Position numbers and translations under genes: made by a program. Below the pieces are notes generated by a model. That model made no database searches. It was not told where the DNA came from and worked only from the letters and a program-made list of their open reading frames with translations. From the NCBI RefSeq assembly GCF_007741515.1, contig NZ_CP036263.1, forward strand, positions 5,443,178-5,507,177: DNA of 64,000 nt. The letters are read 5' to 3'. Below are positions 7,694-19,309 of this stretch, in pieces (position 1 is the first letter of the stretch; every line of letters starts with the position of its first letter). This stretch comes from Adhaeretor mobilis (GTDB lineage Bacteria > Planctomycetota > Planctomycetia > Pirellulales > Lacipirellulaceae).

Positions 7694-10222
7694 ATGGCAA
7701 CTGGATTAGTAGGACTGACCTGGATTTGGATCATGTTGGCCGGCGGCGTAAGCGCAATGCCGCTGGGCGGGGCCCCGTTGCCGCTCGACCCGGCCCTCTC
7801 GGCAGTCGCGCCACAAGAGTGCCTCTGGTACGGCAGTTCCTCCGGTCAGACGGACGCCAATCCGGATAGCGAGAACGAGACCGAGCAGCTTTTTGCAGAA
7901 CCCCAAGTGCAACGTTTGGCTGAGGAAATCGAAACGCAAATCATGAGCGCCCTCGGCATGGCCACCCAACGTGGCGGCCGCGAAGAACAAGTTCTCGCTC
8001 GCAGCGTGCCGCCGTTGATCAAAGGCGTAATGCTCAGACCTTTTGTGTTCTACATCGAAGATGTGGAAGTCACCGATAAGGGTCCAGGCGGACAGGGCGT
8101 CGATGGTTCAGCCGCTTTTGTCATCAACGCTGGAGAGCAAAAAGAGGAGATTGAAAAAGCGATCAACAACCTCCTGCAGCTTGAGCCTAAGGCCTTCCGC
8201 GAAGAACAACTTGAAGGCGTTGCGTGGAAGCGGGCCTTCCTGGGACGCGACATTAGTACGCCTGTCGTGCGAATGGGCTGGAAGGGCGACTACTTTATCG
8301 TCGCCATCGGCGAAGAAACTGCGAAGACCGTGCTGGAGCGCATGGAAGCTGGCAACACGCCGGACTGGCTCGAAGAACTTCGTAGCGAGCATCCCCTGGA
8401 ACGTGAACTTGCCGTGGGGTATTTCAACGTAGCACGAGTTCTAGAAAAGGTGCGTCCCTATGTTGAAAACGAGCAGGGCTGGGACGCTGCTAACAAACTA
8501 GGACTCATGAGTATCGAGGCCATCCATACCCGCAGTGGCTACGATGCGGTGGCATGCAAGACCATGATGCATGTGAAGACTGACGGTCAACGGAAAGGGC
8601 TTTTAGGTCTCATACCATACAAGCCTCTCTCCAAACGCGATCTTCAGGCGATTCCCAAGAACCCCCTACTGGCCGTTGCGAAGCGCGTGGATGTGGACGA
8701 GGTGATCGACGTTGCCCTACGGATCGCGAGTGATTTCGAACCGCGAGCCAAAGAGCAATTCGAGCAAGGCCTGTGGCAAGTCGAAAGTCAAACGGGCGTG
8801 AACTTGCGGAACGACATAATCAAGAACTTGGACGATGTTTGGATCGCCTACCTGCCCGGTGGCGACCTAATGAGCAGCTGGTTGGGCTCCGCAGTGGCAG
8901 TAAAGGTGAAGGATCGAGCCCGTTTGAGTGAAGCGATCGACAAGATCGTGGCACTCGCCCAACAGCAAATGCAGCAACAATTCCAGAACGGACGCCGCCG
9001 CGGTGGTGCCACGATTCAGGAGAATACGGTCGGCGATCACACGATTTACTCGCTGCAAGTCACCGGTGAGGCGTTCCCGTTCTCTCCTGCATGGTGCGTG
9101 AGCGACGAGTGGCTGGTGTTTGGCCTGATGCCACAGACGGTGCGTGACGTACTGGAGCGTGAAGAGGAAGACTCACTTGCCGATGTGGAAGTCGTACGCG
9201 AACCGCTAGCGGCGAGCGACGCACCTTCGGTCGTGTTTTACGTAGACACGCCTCGACTAGTACGCTCGGTTTATCCTTGGGTTCAAATGGGCGTGCAGGC
9301 GATCGCCAGCCAAGCACGCCGCGAGGGCCTTAACTTCGACACGACTGCCCTGCCCTCGGTAGAAGTGATCGCCAAGCACCTACAGCCGGGCGTATCAACT
9401 TGGACGCACAAGCGAGACGGTTTCCACTTCACCTCGCATCATTCGCTGCCCGGCAGCGGCAACATGATGGCGATTGCGCCGATGGGCGTAGCGTTGGTGG
9501 TACCGGCGGTTGGGTCAGCTCGGTTGGCAGCTCAGACGGTTACGGAGATAAACCAACTGAAACAGTTTGCTTTGGCGGTACTCAATTATGAGTCGGCTCA
9601 CGGCGAGTTTCCCACGGACATCTACGATGACGATGGGAACGCGCTGCTCAGCTGGCGAGTAAAGATCCTTCCCTATATGGAAGCCCAGAACATTTACGAC
9701 CGATTCCACTTAGACGAAGCTTGGGATAGTGATCACAACAAGCCGCTTCTTGAGATGATGCCAGATATCTTCAAGTCGCCTAGCGGCGAAGCTCCCGCTG
9801 GGAAGACACGTTTTCTTTCGTTTTCCGGTGAGGGTATGATCATGAATGGTGAGGAGGCTGCGCAATTCAGGAGCATCACCGACGGCTCTTCCAATACGCT
9901 GCTTGTTGTCCAAGCGAATATCGATAAGGCAGTCGAGTGGTCGAAGCCAGGAGACTTGAAGTTTGACCCGCAGAGTCCTTTCGACGGACTGCTCACTGAA
10001 ACCGGCATGTTCCTCGGCGTGTTCTGTGATGGCCATGTATCGCGAATCAGTAACGGTATTGATGAAGAAACCATGAAGGCGCTGGTCACGAAAGACGGTG
10101 GCGAGATCATTGATCACAATCAAATGAACATGAATCCGCAGCAGCGAGTAATGGAAGTAGAGGATGCAGAGGCGGTCGAGTTTGATGTTGAAATCGATAT
10201 GATCGATCTCGTACCGCAATGA
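7694..10222 (+). CDS. Large secreted protein with C-terminal DUF1559 domain
   Basis: 842 residues. A short N-terminal hydrophobic segment (GLVGLTWIWIMLAGGVSAMP) serves as signal peptide. A long middle region (about 60-600) with no recognised fold is followed by a DUF1559-type C-terminal region: EINQLKQFALAVLNYESAHG, YDDDGNALLSWRVKILPYME, QFRSITDGSSNTLLVVQANI, and GVFCDGHVSRIS. This architecture is a planctomycete-specific DUF1559 paralogue in which the domain is not preceded by a prepilin helix. GGGAG seven bases before the ATG supports the start. The 3' flank is rich in palindromes that may act as bidirectional terminators. Role unknown; an envelope location is inferred. Confidence 0.85.
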   Translation: MATGLVGLTWIWIMLAGGVSAMPLGGAPLPLDPALSAVAPQECLWYGSSSGQTDANPDSENETEQLFAEPQVQRLAEEIETQIMSALGMATQRGGREEQVLARSVPPLIKGVMLRPFVFYIEDVEVTDKGPGGQGVDGSAAFVINAGEQKEEIEKAINNLLQLEPKAFREEQLEGVAWKRAFLGRDISTPVVRMGWKGDYFIVAIGEETAKTVLERMEAGNTPDWLEELRSEHPLERELAVGYFNVARVLEKVRPYVENEQGWDAANKLGLMSIEAIHTRSGYDAVACKTMMHVKTDGQRKGLLGLIPYKPLSKRDLQAIPKNPLLAVAKRVDVDEVIDVALRIASDFEPRAKEQFEQGLWQVESQTGVNLRNDIIKNLDDVWIAYLPGGDLMSSWLGSAVAVKVKDRARLSEAIDKIVALAQQQMQQQFQNGRRRGGATIQENTVGDHTIYSLQVTGEAFPFSPAWCVSDEWLVFGLMPQTVRDVLEREEEDSLADVEVVREPLAASDAPSVVFYVDTPRLVRSVYPWVQMGVQAIASQARREGLNFDTTALPSVEVIAKHLQPGVSTWTHKRDGFHFTSHHSLPGSGNMMAIAPMGVALVVPAVGSARLAAQTVTEINQLKQFALAVLNYESAHGEFPTDIYDDDGNALLSWRVKILPYMEAQNIYDRFHLDEAWDSDHNKPLLEMMPDIFKSPSGEAPAGKTRFLSFSGEGMIMNGEEAAQFRSITDGSSNTLLVVQANIDKAVEWSKPGDLKFDPQSPFDGLLTETGMFLGVFCDGHVSRISNGIDEETMKALVTKDGGEIIDHNQMNMNPQQRVMEVEDAEAVEFDVEIDMIDLVPQ

Positions 10223-10236
10223 ATGCGAACTCATAA

Positions 10237-10316
10237 CCCTAGCCCCCGGCGCAAGCCGTGGGGTTATTCAACACGTTTGCAAGCGCACAATCCCCACAGC
10301 TTGCGCTGGGGGCTAG
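10237..10316. repeat. Inverted repeat, CTAGCCCCCGGCGCAAGCC family
   Basis: The left arm at 10237-10263 and right arm at 10292-10316 are imperfect reverse complements centred on CCCCGGCGCAAGC / GCTTGCGCTGGGGG. It lies directly after the stop of the large DUF1559 gene, between convergent genes. A related half-copy, GGCAGGCGTAAGCCGCTGGG, is seen at about 24357. Confidence 0.7.
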
Positions 10317-10332
10317 AGGGCACTCAAAACAT

Positions 10333-10397
10333 TACAAGCACGCAGCGCTAGCAAGTGAATGACGCTAGTATCCACTTGCTAGCGCTGCGTGCTTGTA
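10333..10397. repeat. Perfect 25-bp inverted repeat, CACGCAGCGC family
   Basis: Arms 10333-10357 and 10373-10397 are exact reverse complements (core GCACGCAGCGCTAGCAAGTG) around a 15-bp loop. A second copy of the same family lies at 41221-41298 between ruvC and ruvA. It probably folds as a strong hairpin and may stop transcription from both convergent genes. Confidence 0.85.
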
Positions 10398-10403
10398 TTG
10401 CAC

Positions 10404-11528
10404 TTAGTAGTCGTACCAAACACCGAAGCCGGTTTTCTGGACGCTGTTGTCGAAGAACGAGAACTGGTCGTCCTTGCCGTTGTAGTACTCCATGCCCAGG
10501 CGGAACATGCCGCTAGCCGGACTGCGGCGCCAGGCCCAACCGGCCTGGACGACGAAGTTGCCGCCGAAGTCGACCTCTTCACGTAAGTGACCGTTTACGG
10601 CCGCAAACGGTGCTCCACGGAAACCGGTGGCACTCACAGGGGCGTAGTCGATGCCGAACTGGAACTCCCACGGCTCGGCCACGTCGTCGCGGAATGCGTA
10701 GCCCGCTTCACCGTACAGGCGAACCTTCTCACGAGGGTACACCGAATAGCCTATGACGATCACGTCGCGACTGTAGTTGAGACGGTCGAAGGTGGGGTTC
10801 TTGAGAATGAATTCATCGCCGACGTGCGAGCTGAGGTGATAGTAGGCTACTTTGAACTGTTGGTGCGAATCGCCCCAGGTGAGTGGTATGCCAAAGCGGT
10901 AGTCGGTAGCAGCTACGTCGTGGTCCTCGTCGGGATCAAGTCGCGTGAGCCCGGCGCCCTCGATGCCTAGTTCAAAGCCTTCCGGACGAACGTTTCCGCT
11001 GGTGCCGTAGCGCACAATCGTGGCACGTCCGCCGAGGGAGATATCCCAATTATCTCCGTCTGCCTTCTGGTTGTTCCACACGGAACGAAAGCGGGACTCT
11101 TTCGCACCAGCCAAATAACTGCGATAGATGACGCCCTGCGGTAGCAGCCGCCAAGCGTAGTCGTGCCCGCAACAGCAACCTAGTCCAGTGCAATCGCTGC
11201 CGCCAGTTCCCTGGCAGCCACAAAGAGCTTGCTCGTACTGGACTTGTTTTGTGAATTCTGCCTCGTGGCCCAGGTTGTCAAATGGCATTTCTCCCTGAAG
11301 CGGGATTTGCTCTGCCAAGAGCTCCTCGGCCAAGAGTTGATCAGAGAGCTCATCGTTCGGGCGACTCCTTGCGCGGGAACCTGGGCCGGGACCCAACTTC
11401 ATAGCCGACCCTTGCACAATGTCTTTGCTGGAAAACTCTACGCCTTTCGCCTGGGACTCCCGAGGAGCACAAATACCCACGAGAACGATGAGCGTAAGAG
11501 CTATTGCAGAGTATCGTTTTCTTGTCAT
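10404..11528 (-). CDS. DUF1207 outer-membrane beta-barrel-like protein
   Basis: 374 residues. The signal peptide MTRKRYSAIALTLIVLVGIC precedes a polar linker with a Cys-rich stretch (CGCQGTGGSDCTGLGCCCGH) and then a DUF1207-type domain from about residue 145: YRSYLAGAKESRFRSVW, ISLGGRATIVRYG, alternating amphipathic strands and a terminal aromatic (VWYDY), all consistent with a planctomycete outer-membrane barrel. I prefer the ATG at 11528 because it opens the signal peptide; the frame extends to 11738 without sequence that looks coding. No Shine-Dalgarno is obvious. The Cys cluster just after the signal peptide is unusual and could bind metal or form disulfides. Confidence 0.8.
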   Translation of the reverse strand: MTRKRYSAIALTLIVLVGICAPRESQAKGVEFSSKDIVQGSAMKLGPGPGSRARSRPNDELSDQLLAEELLAEQIPLQGEMPFDNLGHEAEFTKQVQYEQALCGCQGTGGSDCTGLGCCCGHDYAWRLLPQGVIYRSYLAGAKESRFRSVWNNQKADGDNWDISLGGRATIVRYGTSGNVRPEGFELGIEGAGLTRLDPDEDHDVAATDYRFGIPLTWGDSHQQFKVAYYHLSSHVGDEFILKNPTFDRLNYSRDVIVIGYSVYPREKVRLYGEAGYAFRDDVAEPWEFQFGIDYAPVSATGFRGAPFAAVNGHLREEVDFGGNFVVQAGWAWRRSPASGMFRLGMEYYNGKDDQFSFFDNSVQKTGFGVWYDY

Positions 11529-11866
11529 AGCGGGTCTATCGAGAAGACTTGGAGGAGTGTCCGAGGGCTTACGAGAGATAATCCACGCAACGAAGTTTTT
11601 GTGTTTGGCTCTGGCGGCAGTCAGCTGCGAGTACTGAACTAAAATGCTGAGACCGAATTGCTGAATGGAATTATCGATACGAGCATTCTCATCGACGTAG
11701 GCCCTTCCACGCATCAAGAGAGATTCGCCACTTCTCACGGGAAACCTAAATTGCCATTCCAGTTAGTGAATCGTGGCAAACTGTAACGATTGCTGGCAAT
11801 AAAATTGATTGCAGCGGTGGTCGGCAGGAGGACGCTGCTAGCATGTGAATATCCGTCGACTAGGTG

Positions 11867-11993
11867 TGGTTGTTGTTGGTGCGAAGTAGGTTGGAAACTC
11901 GATCTAAGTGTTGAGGCACGTAGGCAAATCTCTCTGAGATTTGCATTTATCCGCTTAAGTCTCGGAGAGACTGACCTACGTGCAACAACCACC
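11867..11993. repeat. Nested inverted repeat, GCACGTAGGTCAGTCTCTCC family
   Basis: Inner arms 11916-11940 and 11958-11983 are imperfect reverse complements (GCACGTAGG...TCTCTCNGAGA). Outer arms GTGGTTGTTG (11867-11876) and CAACAACCAC (11984-11993) extend the stem. The element lies in the 510-bp divergent intergenic region (11529-12038), upstream of the gene at 12039; nothing else is recognised there. Confidence 0.7.
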
Positions 11994-12038
11994 CAAAGTG
12001 CATGTACTTGTTTGCACACCGAAGGATCGGCCCGCACC

Positions 12039-12839
12039 ATGTCCCAGAAACGCTCAATTCAATTGGCCCTCGTGGTGGTGACGCTAAGCATCGGTTGTCT
12101 CAGTTCTGGGGCAATTGCCAAGGGGACGGGACTGTGGCGACTGCCGAGTTCTACGGCTCAATACTTTGGCTGCGGTAACGGCCCGGGCCATCACGCGCCG
12201 ATGATTCGCTCGCCCGGATACCAACCACCCCAAGTACAGCGGCTGAAGTTCATCCCTGCTAAGCAGGGCCCCTTCTGCAAGGCCGGCACATGCGGTGTGA
12301 CCGCCGGTTTTCAATCGATGCCAGCCGAAGCGGACATCTGGTCGCCGGACAATCTCAATGGAGCCTTCCGACAGGGACCGCCGCAGCAGGTACTACCGCA
12401 GCGGGGAAATCCGCAGCATGCACAATCCCAAATGCCAATGCATCTGCAGCCGCAGTTTGCGCCACAAAGGATGCCGATGCAGGCACATCCCCGCGTACCA
12501 GGACAGCAGCAGTCGGTCCTGTTTGCGCCCCCAACGAAGCGGACCTTGCCACTGATACAGGAAGAATCAACCCTCACTGAGGAGATTAAGAAGGGCAAGA
12601 GCGAGATGAACGCGGAACCCCAGAGCGATAACTTGGTGACGCCTGCTGACGAGGAAGAATCCAGGGACAGCCTGCTGGATGAGGACGACCTCAATAGTTT
12701 CCGCACGGAGGATCCTGAAGCCGATCTCGAGGAACCGGCCATGCCTGACGCCGAGCCTCGGTCTGCACCGCAATCGAAGGACGACACCCCGCAGACCGAT
12801 CAGGCCAAGGGGCCGCGGGTCTGGACTGTGAGACACTGA
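12039..12839 (+). CDS. Secreted Pro/Gln/Met-rich hypothetical protein
   Basis: 266 residues. The signal peptide MSQKRSIQLALVVVTLSIGC followed by LSSGAIA has a lipobox-like ..SIGC, so lipoprotein processing is possible. Residues 100-165 are low complexity (QQVLPQRGNPQHAQSQM, MHLQPQFAPQRMPMQ), and the C-terminal third is acidic (DEEESRDSLLDEDDL, EDPEADLEEPAMPDAEP). No domain is recognised. The ATG at 12039 is chosen because AAGGA lies upstream and the signal peptide begins there; the longer frame from 11790 would run through the palindromic element upstream. An envelope location is inferred; function unknown. Confidence 0.7.
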   Translation: MSQKRSIQLALVVVTLSIGCLSSGAIAKGTGLWRLPSSTAQYFGCGNGPGHHAPMIRSPGYQPPQVQRLKFIPAKQGPFCKAGTCGVTAGFQSMPAEADIWSPDNLNGAFRQGPPQQVLPQRGNPQHAQSQMPMHLQPQFAPQRMPMQAHPRVPGQQQSVLFAPPTKRTLPLIQEESTLTEEIKKGKSEMNAEPQSDNLVTPADEEESRDSLLDEDDLNSFRTEDPEADLEEPAMPDAEPRSAPQSKDDTPQTDQAKGPRVWTVRH

Positions 12840-13044
12840 GAATTAATTGATAGGGACGACAACAACGATGGTAGCCATGCCTCGGTCAGAGAGTTTTTTC
12901 CAGACACGAAGTGCTCGAATACCACGAATGAGAAGGGCAAACCGATCCGTGCGATTCGTTAGTTTTGTGGTCCAAAAAATGACGCCGCTACTGGAGTGGT
13001 AGTGCCCGTCCAGTTGGACACATTTGTCTCTGGAATATCTCGCA

Positions 13045-13071
13045 CAAAAAACCCCGGGCTTGCGCCCGGGG
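13045..13071 (-). terminator. Rho-independent terminator of clpC
   Basis: The stem CCCCGGGC / GCCCGGGG (13052-13059, 13064-13071) with a TTGC loop is followed on the minus strand by a T run, about 50 bp beyond the clpC stop. Confidence 0.85.
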
Positions 13072-13122
13072 CCGGTTGTGGTTCAGCTTGTGAGTTTAGC
13101 CGCTATTGGCCAGCTTCTTCAC

Positions 13123-15687
<2,565 letters not shown>

Positions 15688-15734
15688 GATGTTCCTCTAT
15701 TCCCTTGGGGGCGTCCGTCCTCAGTTGAGGGCGG

Positions 15735-16505
15735 CTAAGCGACGTTTCTATTCTCAAACGGTCGCTCTGTCGTTGGTGATTCTAGATCCTGCTTATCTAA
15801 ATGCTGTTCTTCTAACTGTTCTTCTAAACCGTGAAGCGGCAATATTGTTGGAGTTTCCGTCTCGTCTTCCTCACTCTCAATCTCGATCGTTACCTCTTCG
15901 ACCACTTCTATCTCTTGGCGAATCTCATCAGGTCCCTTGCTGAGCAACCTTCGCTCCGCGGCGATCTCTGCTTGCCACGGGGCTGCGGCTTCCCATTTTT
16001 CGATTTTGTCTAGTTCCTGGCAAGCGTCTTGCGGGCGATCTTGCCGACGCCATAGCGTGGCCAGCATCAACGCGGCTGAGACATCTTGCTTCTCTTGCTT
16101 CAATATCTTTAGCAGCAGTTGCTCGGTGGCGACCCAGTCGCCAGCCAAGTATTTCTGCTGCGCTTCCTTGTATCTCAACTCGCTGCGCTCGCTAGGGTCG
16201 AGCCCATCGCGCTCACCTAGCTCCGCCAAGTAGCGTCGCCAATCGGCACGTCCTTCCACCCAAGCGAGCACCCATAAAGTTGCGAGCAACCCGGCCCCCA
16301 CGGTCTTCACTTCTGGGGGCATCCACTCATTCCAAACCAGCGTGGCAGCAATCCACACATTCAGTAGTACTGTAAATCCTACCGCCAGCGCCAAACCTGC
16401 CCAAGACCCCCTGGCCCACAAGTGGGGCAATCCGGGCCATAAGTAGGCTGACCAATGGAGTTTGGGTTGCGACACGCAATAAGTCCTTTTCTTGCGATTT
16501 GCCAC
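15735..16505 (-). CDS. Membrane protein with TPR-like helical region (unknown)
   Basis: 256 residues. Two transmembrane spans lie near residues 36-58 (WAGLALAVGFTVLLNVWIAA) and 66-85 (VKTVGAGLLATLWVLAWVEG). A helical region resembling TPR follows (RYKEAQQKYLAGDWVATEQL, LMLATLWRRQDRPQDACQEL), then a long acidic tail rich in E, T and P. The gene lies 47 bp upstream of clpC on the same strand and probably shares its transcript. No family name is recognised. A membrane-tethered TPR scaffold is a reasonable inference from the layout. Confidence 0.75.
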   Translation of the reverse strand: MANRKKRTYCVSQPKLHWSAYLWPGLPHLWARGSWAGLALAVGFTVLLNVWIAATLVWNEWMPPEVKTVGAGLLATLWVLAWVEGRADWRRYLAELGERDGLDPSERSELRYKEAQQKYLAGDWVATEQLLLKILKQEKQDVSAALMLATLWRRQDRPQDACQELDKIEKWEAAAPWQAEIAAERRLLSKGPDEIRQEIEVVEEVTIEIESEEDETETPTILPLHGLEEQLEEQHLDKQDLESPTTERPFENRNVA

Positions 16506-16775
16506 GAATAACGCGGCTGTGAAAGTCTAGCCCGCTGCCTGCGCTATTCAAGGCTGGCTGTGCTATTGGTGCTTGGGCAAGCTAAGCCATCGTCACTTGC
16601 GCAGCAGCAACTGCCACTTTTGCAGCGGCAAGGCGAATCTGGACCTTCACCTGTTGTGGGAACAGAGGAAAGATAACGATAATGACGAGTTCGGGCGAGA
16701 TCGGTTTGAGGGGTCCGGGAAACGGAAAACCGCCGAAGATCGCTCAATTTGCCCGTGAGCAACCCAGCACCCTCG

Positions 16776-16792
16776 GCCGCTTGCGGCTTAGC
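16776..16792. repeat. GCCGCTTGCGGCTTAGC repeat unit
   Basis: One exact 17-bp copy of a unit also found at 35294-35310, inverted at 35326-35342, as a variant near 6435, and inside gcvT at 54992-55008. It lies in the 390-bp region (16506-16895) between divergent genes, where no promoter, riboswitch or gene could be identified. Confidence 0.6.
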
Positions 16793-16895
16793 TGCCACCG
16801 GAGGGCGGTAATAGACGCGATAGCCACTAGCGCCGCTGCTACGCCGCAAGCGGCGTTCCGAGTATTGAAAGCCACTCCACATTTCACAAAATTCC

Positions 16896-17969
16896 ATGCC
16901 CCCATTCGACTCCGCCATCCTTCGCATTCTCGACGCTTCGCTCAATCGGTCGACTGAGGGGCTGCGCGTGGTGGACGATTACGTGCGGTTCGTACTGGAC
17001 GATGGCTTTCTCACTTCTCAGCTGAAGCAATTGCGGCATGACTTGGCAGCTTCTGCTGCACAGCTCAACGTAGGCGAGCGGCACGCCGCAAGAGACATGG
17101 CGGGCGATGTTGGTGCGGCGATCTCTACCGCGAGCGAGCGCAGTCGTGTGGACACCTGGAGCGTATGCCGGGCAAGTTGCGAGCGGGTGAAGCAATCACT
17201 GCGGAGCCTCGAAGAATACTCCAAAGTGTCCAGTTCAGATCTGGGCGCTCAGCTGGAACAGCTGCGGTATCGGTTCTACGATTTCGAAGCCGCTTTGGGC
17301 AGGACACTCAACTCACGGGAACGACTTGCCAACGTGCGACTTTGCGTGTTGATCGACGGAGGTGAATCGGAGGAGGCATTCGCTGAGCTCGTTGGACAGT
17401 TGATCGACGCTGGGGTGGGGATGATTCAATTACGGGATAAGAAACTCAGTGACCGCGAATTGCTCCGGAGGACTAGAACCATCGTTGAACGAATACGACT
17501 TGAGCAGCTGAAGTCCGACTCCGACGGGCCGATTTGCTTTGCGATCGTCAACGATCGAGCTGACATTGCCTCTGCTGCAAACGCTCACGGCGTCCACCTG
17601 GGACAAGACGATTTGAGCATCACGGCAGCCCGTAAGATCATTGGGCCTAGCCGACTTATTGGTTACTCAACGCATTCTCTCGAGCAAGCAGAGCAGGCGG
17701 TTCTCGAAGGAGCCAATTATTTAGGCGCGGGACCGACATTCCCTTCACAAACCAAGTCGTTCGACGAATTCCCGGGGCTGTACTACCTGAGCGAAGTCGC
17801 CGAGTCGATTACGCTACCTACGTTTGCGATTGGAGGTATCACCACCGAGAATGTTGAACAAGTTGTCGAGCGGGGCATGTCACGCATCGCGGTGAGTGGG
17901 GCTGTAGCTCGTGCGAGTGAACCGGGAAAAGTCGTCGAAAAGCTCAATCGCTTGCTCACGAGAGAATAG
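16896..17969 (+). CDS. thiE: ThiD2-ThiE fusion, thiamine-phosphate synthase
   Basis: 357 residues in two parts. Residues 1-135 (AILRILDASLNRSTEGLRVV, RHDLAASAAQLN, RVKQSLRSLEEYSK) match the ThiD2-type helical domain found fused to ThiE in planctomycetes and some other phyla. Residues about 150-357 are the ThiE TIM barrel: GVGMIQLRDKKLSDREL, FAIVNDRADIASAANAHGVH, LGQDDL, IGYSTHS, YLGAGPTFPSQTKS and FAIGGIT. It condenses HMP-PP with thiazole phosphate to give thiamine phosphate. No TPP riboswitch was seen upstream. The stop codon TAG is also the first three bases of a palindromic repeat. Confidence 0.93.
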   Translation: MPPFDSAILRILDASLNRSTEGLRVVDDYVRFVLDDGFLTSQLKQLRHDLAASAAQLNVGERHAARDMAGDVGAAISTASERSRVDTWSVCRASCERVKQSLRSLEEYSKVSSSDLGAQLEQLRYRFYDFEAALGRTLNSRERLANVRLCVLIDGGESEEAFAELVGQLIDAGVGMIQLRDKKLSDRELLRRTRTIVERIRLEQLKSDSDGPICFAIVNDRADIASAANAHGVHLGQDDLSITAARKIIGPSRLIGYSTHSLEQAEQAVLEGANYLGAGPTFPSQTKSFDEFPGLYYLSEVAESITLPTFAIGGITTENVEQVVERGMSRIAVSGAVARASEPGKVVEKLNRLLTRE

Positions 17970-18081
17970 CCGCAGGATAACATCCTGCCGGTGCTGAGGA
18001 GAAAATTTGCCGCGAGTGAAAGCTTTGAAGAAGCGGTGGACTCTGAGAGCAACTCTCCGGCGAGATGTTATCTCGCGGCTA
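17967..18081. repeat. Inverted repeat, TAGCCGCGAG..CTCGCCGG family
   Basis: Arm 17967-17991 (TAGCCGCAGG..CCTGCCGG) and arm 18057-18081 are imperfect reverse complements. The left arm overlaps the thiE stop codon. Other copies lie at 33573-33600 and 49908-50068. Confidence 0.7.
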
Positions 18082-18202
18082 CTTTTCTTTTGTGGTTATT
18101 TCACAAGAAAGGTCTGAAATGCTTGCACGCTGACGCTCAGGCTTAAGCGCGGTATGATAACCGGTTCACTCAAAACCTGCGAACTTCAAACAACATCGAA
18201 AC

Positions 18203-19285
18203 ATGCTTCACGCAATCATTATGGCCGGGGGGACCGGCACGCGATTTTGGCCGGCTAGTACCGCTACGCGGCCAAAACAGCTCTTGAATCTCGTGGGCAA
18301 CGAGAGCATGATCCGCCAGACGGTGGATCGGCTGGGCACTCTCATTCCTGCTGAGCAAACGCTCATTGTGACCAACCGGCGTCTGCTGCTGTCCATCCAG
18401 GAACAACTCCCAGAACTGCCCGCCGCTTCGCTGGTGGGCGAGCCTTGCAAGCGCGACACGGCACCCTGCATCGGGCTGGCAGCACTGCTTGTTAGCAAAA
18501 ACGACCCCGATGCCACGATGGCGGTCATGCCGGCCGATCATGTGATTCGCTCGACCGATCGGTTTCAGTCTGCGCTCAAACAAGCGGCCAGACTTGTGGA
18601 AGACGCACCTGATCGAATCGTTACCTTTGGCATCCGCCCCACGTACCCAGCCGAAATCTTCGGTTATATTCAGCGTGGTTCGCGCATCGAAACGCACGAT
18701 GGTGAGGCACCAACGTTTGTCGTGAAGCAATTCCGCGAAAAGCCCGACGCAGCCACCGCAACGCAATATGTGGCTGAAGGTGACTATTACTGGAACTCCG
18801 GCATTTTCATCTGGAAGGCGAAAACCATTCTCGACGCGTTGGCCAAACGTCAGCCCGAAATGCTCGAGCACCTCGAGAAAATCGGTGCCGCCTGGGGAAC
18901 CGATCAGCAGGGAGCAGTCCTTGAAAAGGAATTCACTGCCATCAAGGGTATCTCGATTGACTATGCCGTCATGGAACACGCGAAGAACGTAGCCGTGATC
19001 GAAGCGCCCTACGACTGGGACGATCTGGGCGGTTGGAAGTCGCTGGAGCGGCTCGTCGGCGAGGACCGCGACGGCAATACCATCGTGGGCAAGCATCTTG
19101 GCTTGAACACCAAGGGAACCATTGTGCGGGGCGAGGGCGACCACCTGATCGTCACGCTTGGCCTAAAGAACTGCCTGATCGTTCACACCGAAAACGCCAC
19201 GCTAGTGGCGAACAAGGACGATGAGGAATCGATCCGCGAAGTGGTGAAAGAATTGGAAAAGCGTGGGTGGAAAGAGTATCTGTAA
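18203..19285 (+). CDS. manC: Mannose-1-phosphate guanylyltransferase
   Basis: 360 residues, the length of single-domain GDP-mannose pyrophosphorylases. It has the nucleotidyltransferase signature MAGGTGTRFWPAS with PKQLL, the second conserved block VMPADHVI, the substrate segment QFREKPDAATA, YYWNSGIFIW and YDWDDLGGW. It makes GDP-mannose from GTP and mannose-1-phosphate for exopolysaccharide or glycan synthesis. There is no C-terminal phosphomannose-isomerase domain. The ATG follows an A-rich leader without a clear Shine-Dalgarno. It appears to lead a plus-strand run with the 137-aa gene, ruvX and the epimerase-like gene. Confidence 0.93.
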   Translation: MLHAIIMAGGTGTRFWPASTATRPKQLLNLVGNESMIRQTVDRLGTLIPAEQTLIVTNRRLLLSIQEQLPELPAASLVGEPCKRDTAPCIGLAALLVSKNDPDATMAVMPADHVIRSTDRFQSALKQAARLVEDAPDRIVTFGIRPTYPAEIFGYIQRGSRIETHDGEAPTFVVKQFREKPDAATATQYVAEGDYYWNSGIFIWKAKTILDALAKRQPEMLEHLEKIGAAWGTDQQGAVLEKEFTAIKGISIDYAVMEHAKNVAVIEAPYDWDDLGGWKSLERLVGEDRDGNTIVGKHLGLNTKGTIVRGEGDHLIVTLGLKNCLIVHTENATLVANKDDEESIREVVKELEKRGWKEYL

Positions 19286-19309
19286 GTGAAACATTCCTAG
19301 GAGACATGA

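Noticed and set aside
9710..10234. 174-codon minus-strand frame at the end of the large DUF1559 gene
   Set aside because: It lies opposite conserved DUF1559 motifs and lacks any domain.
16506..16895. Possible TPP riboswitch upstream of thiE
   Set aside because: The CUGAGA and ACCUGAUCUGGAUAAUGCC-type blocks of the thi-box are missing.
18170..19144. 324-codon open frame on the minus strand opposite manC
   Set aside because: It mirrors a clearly conserved GDP-mannose pyrophosphorylase and has no motifs of its own.
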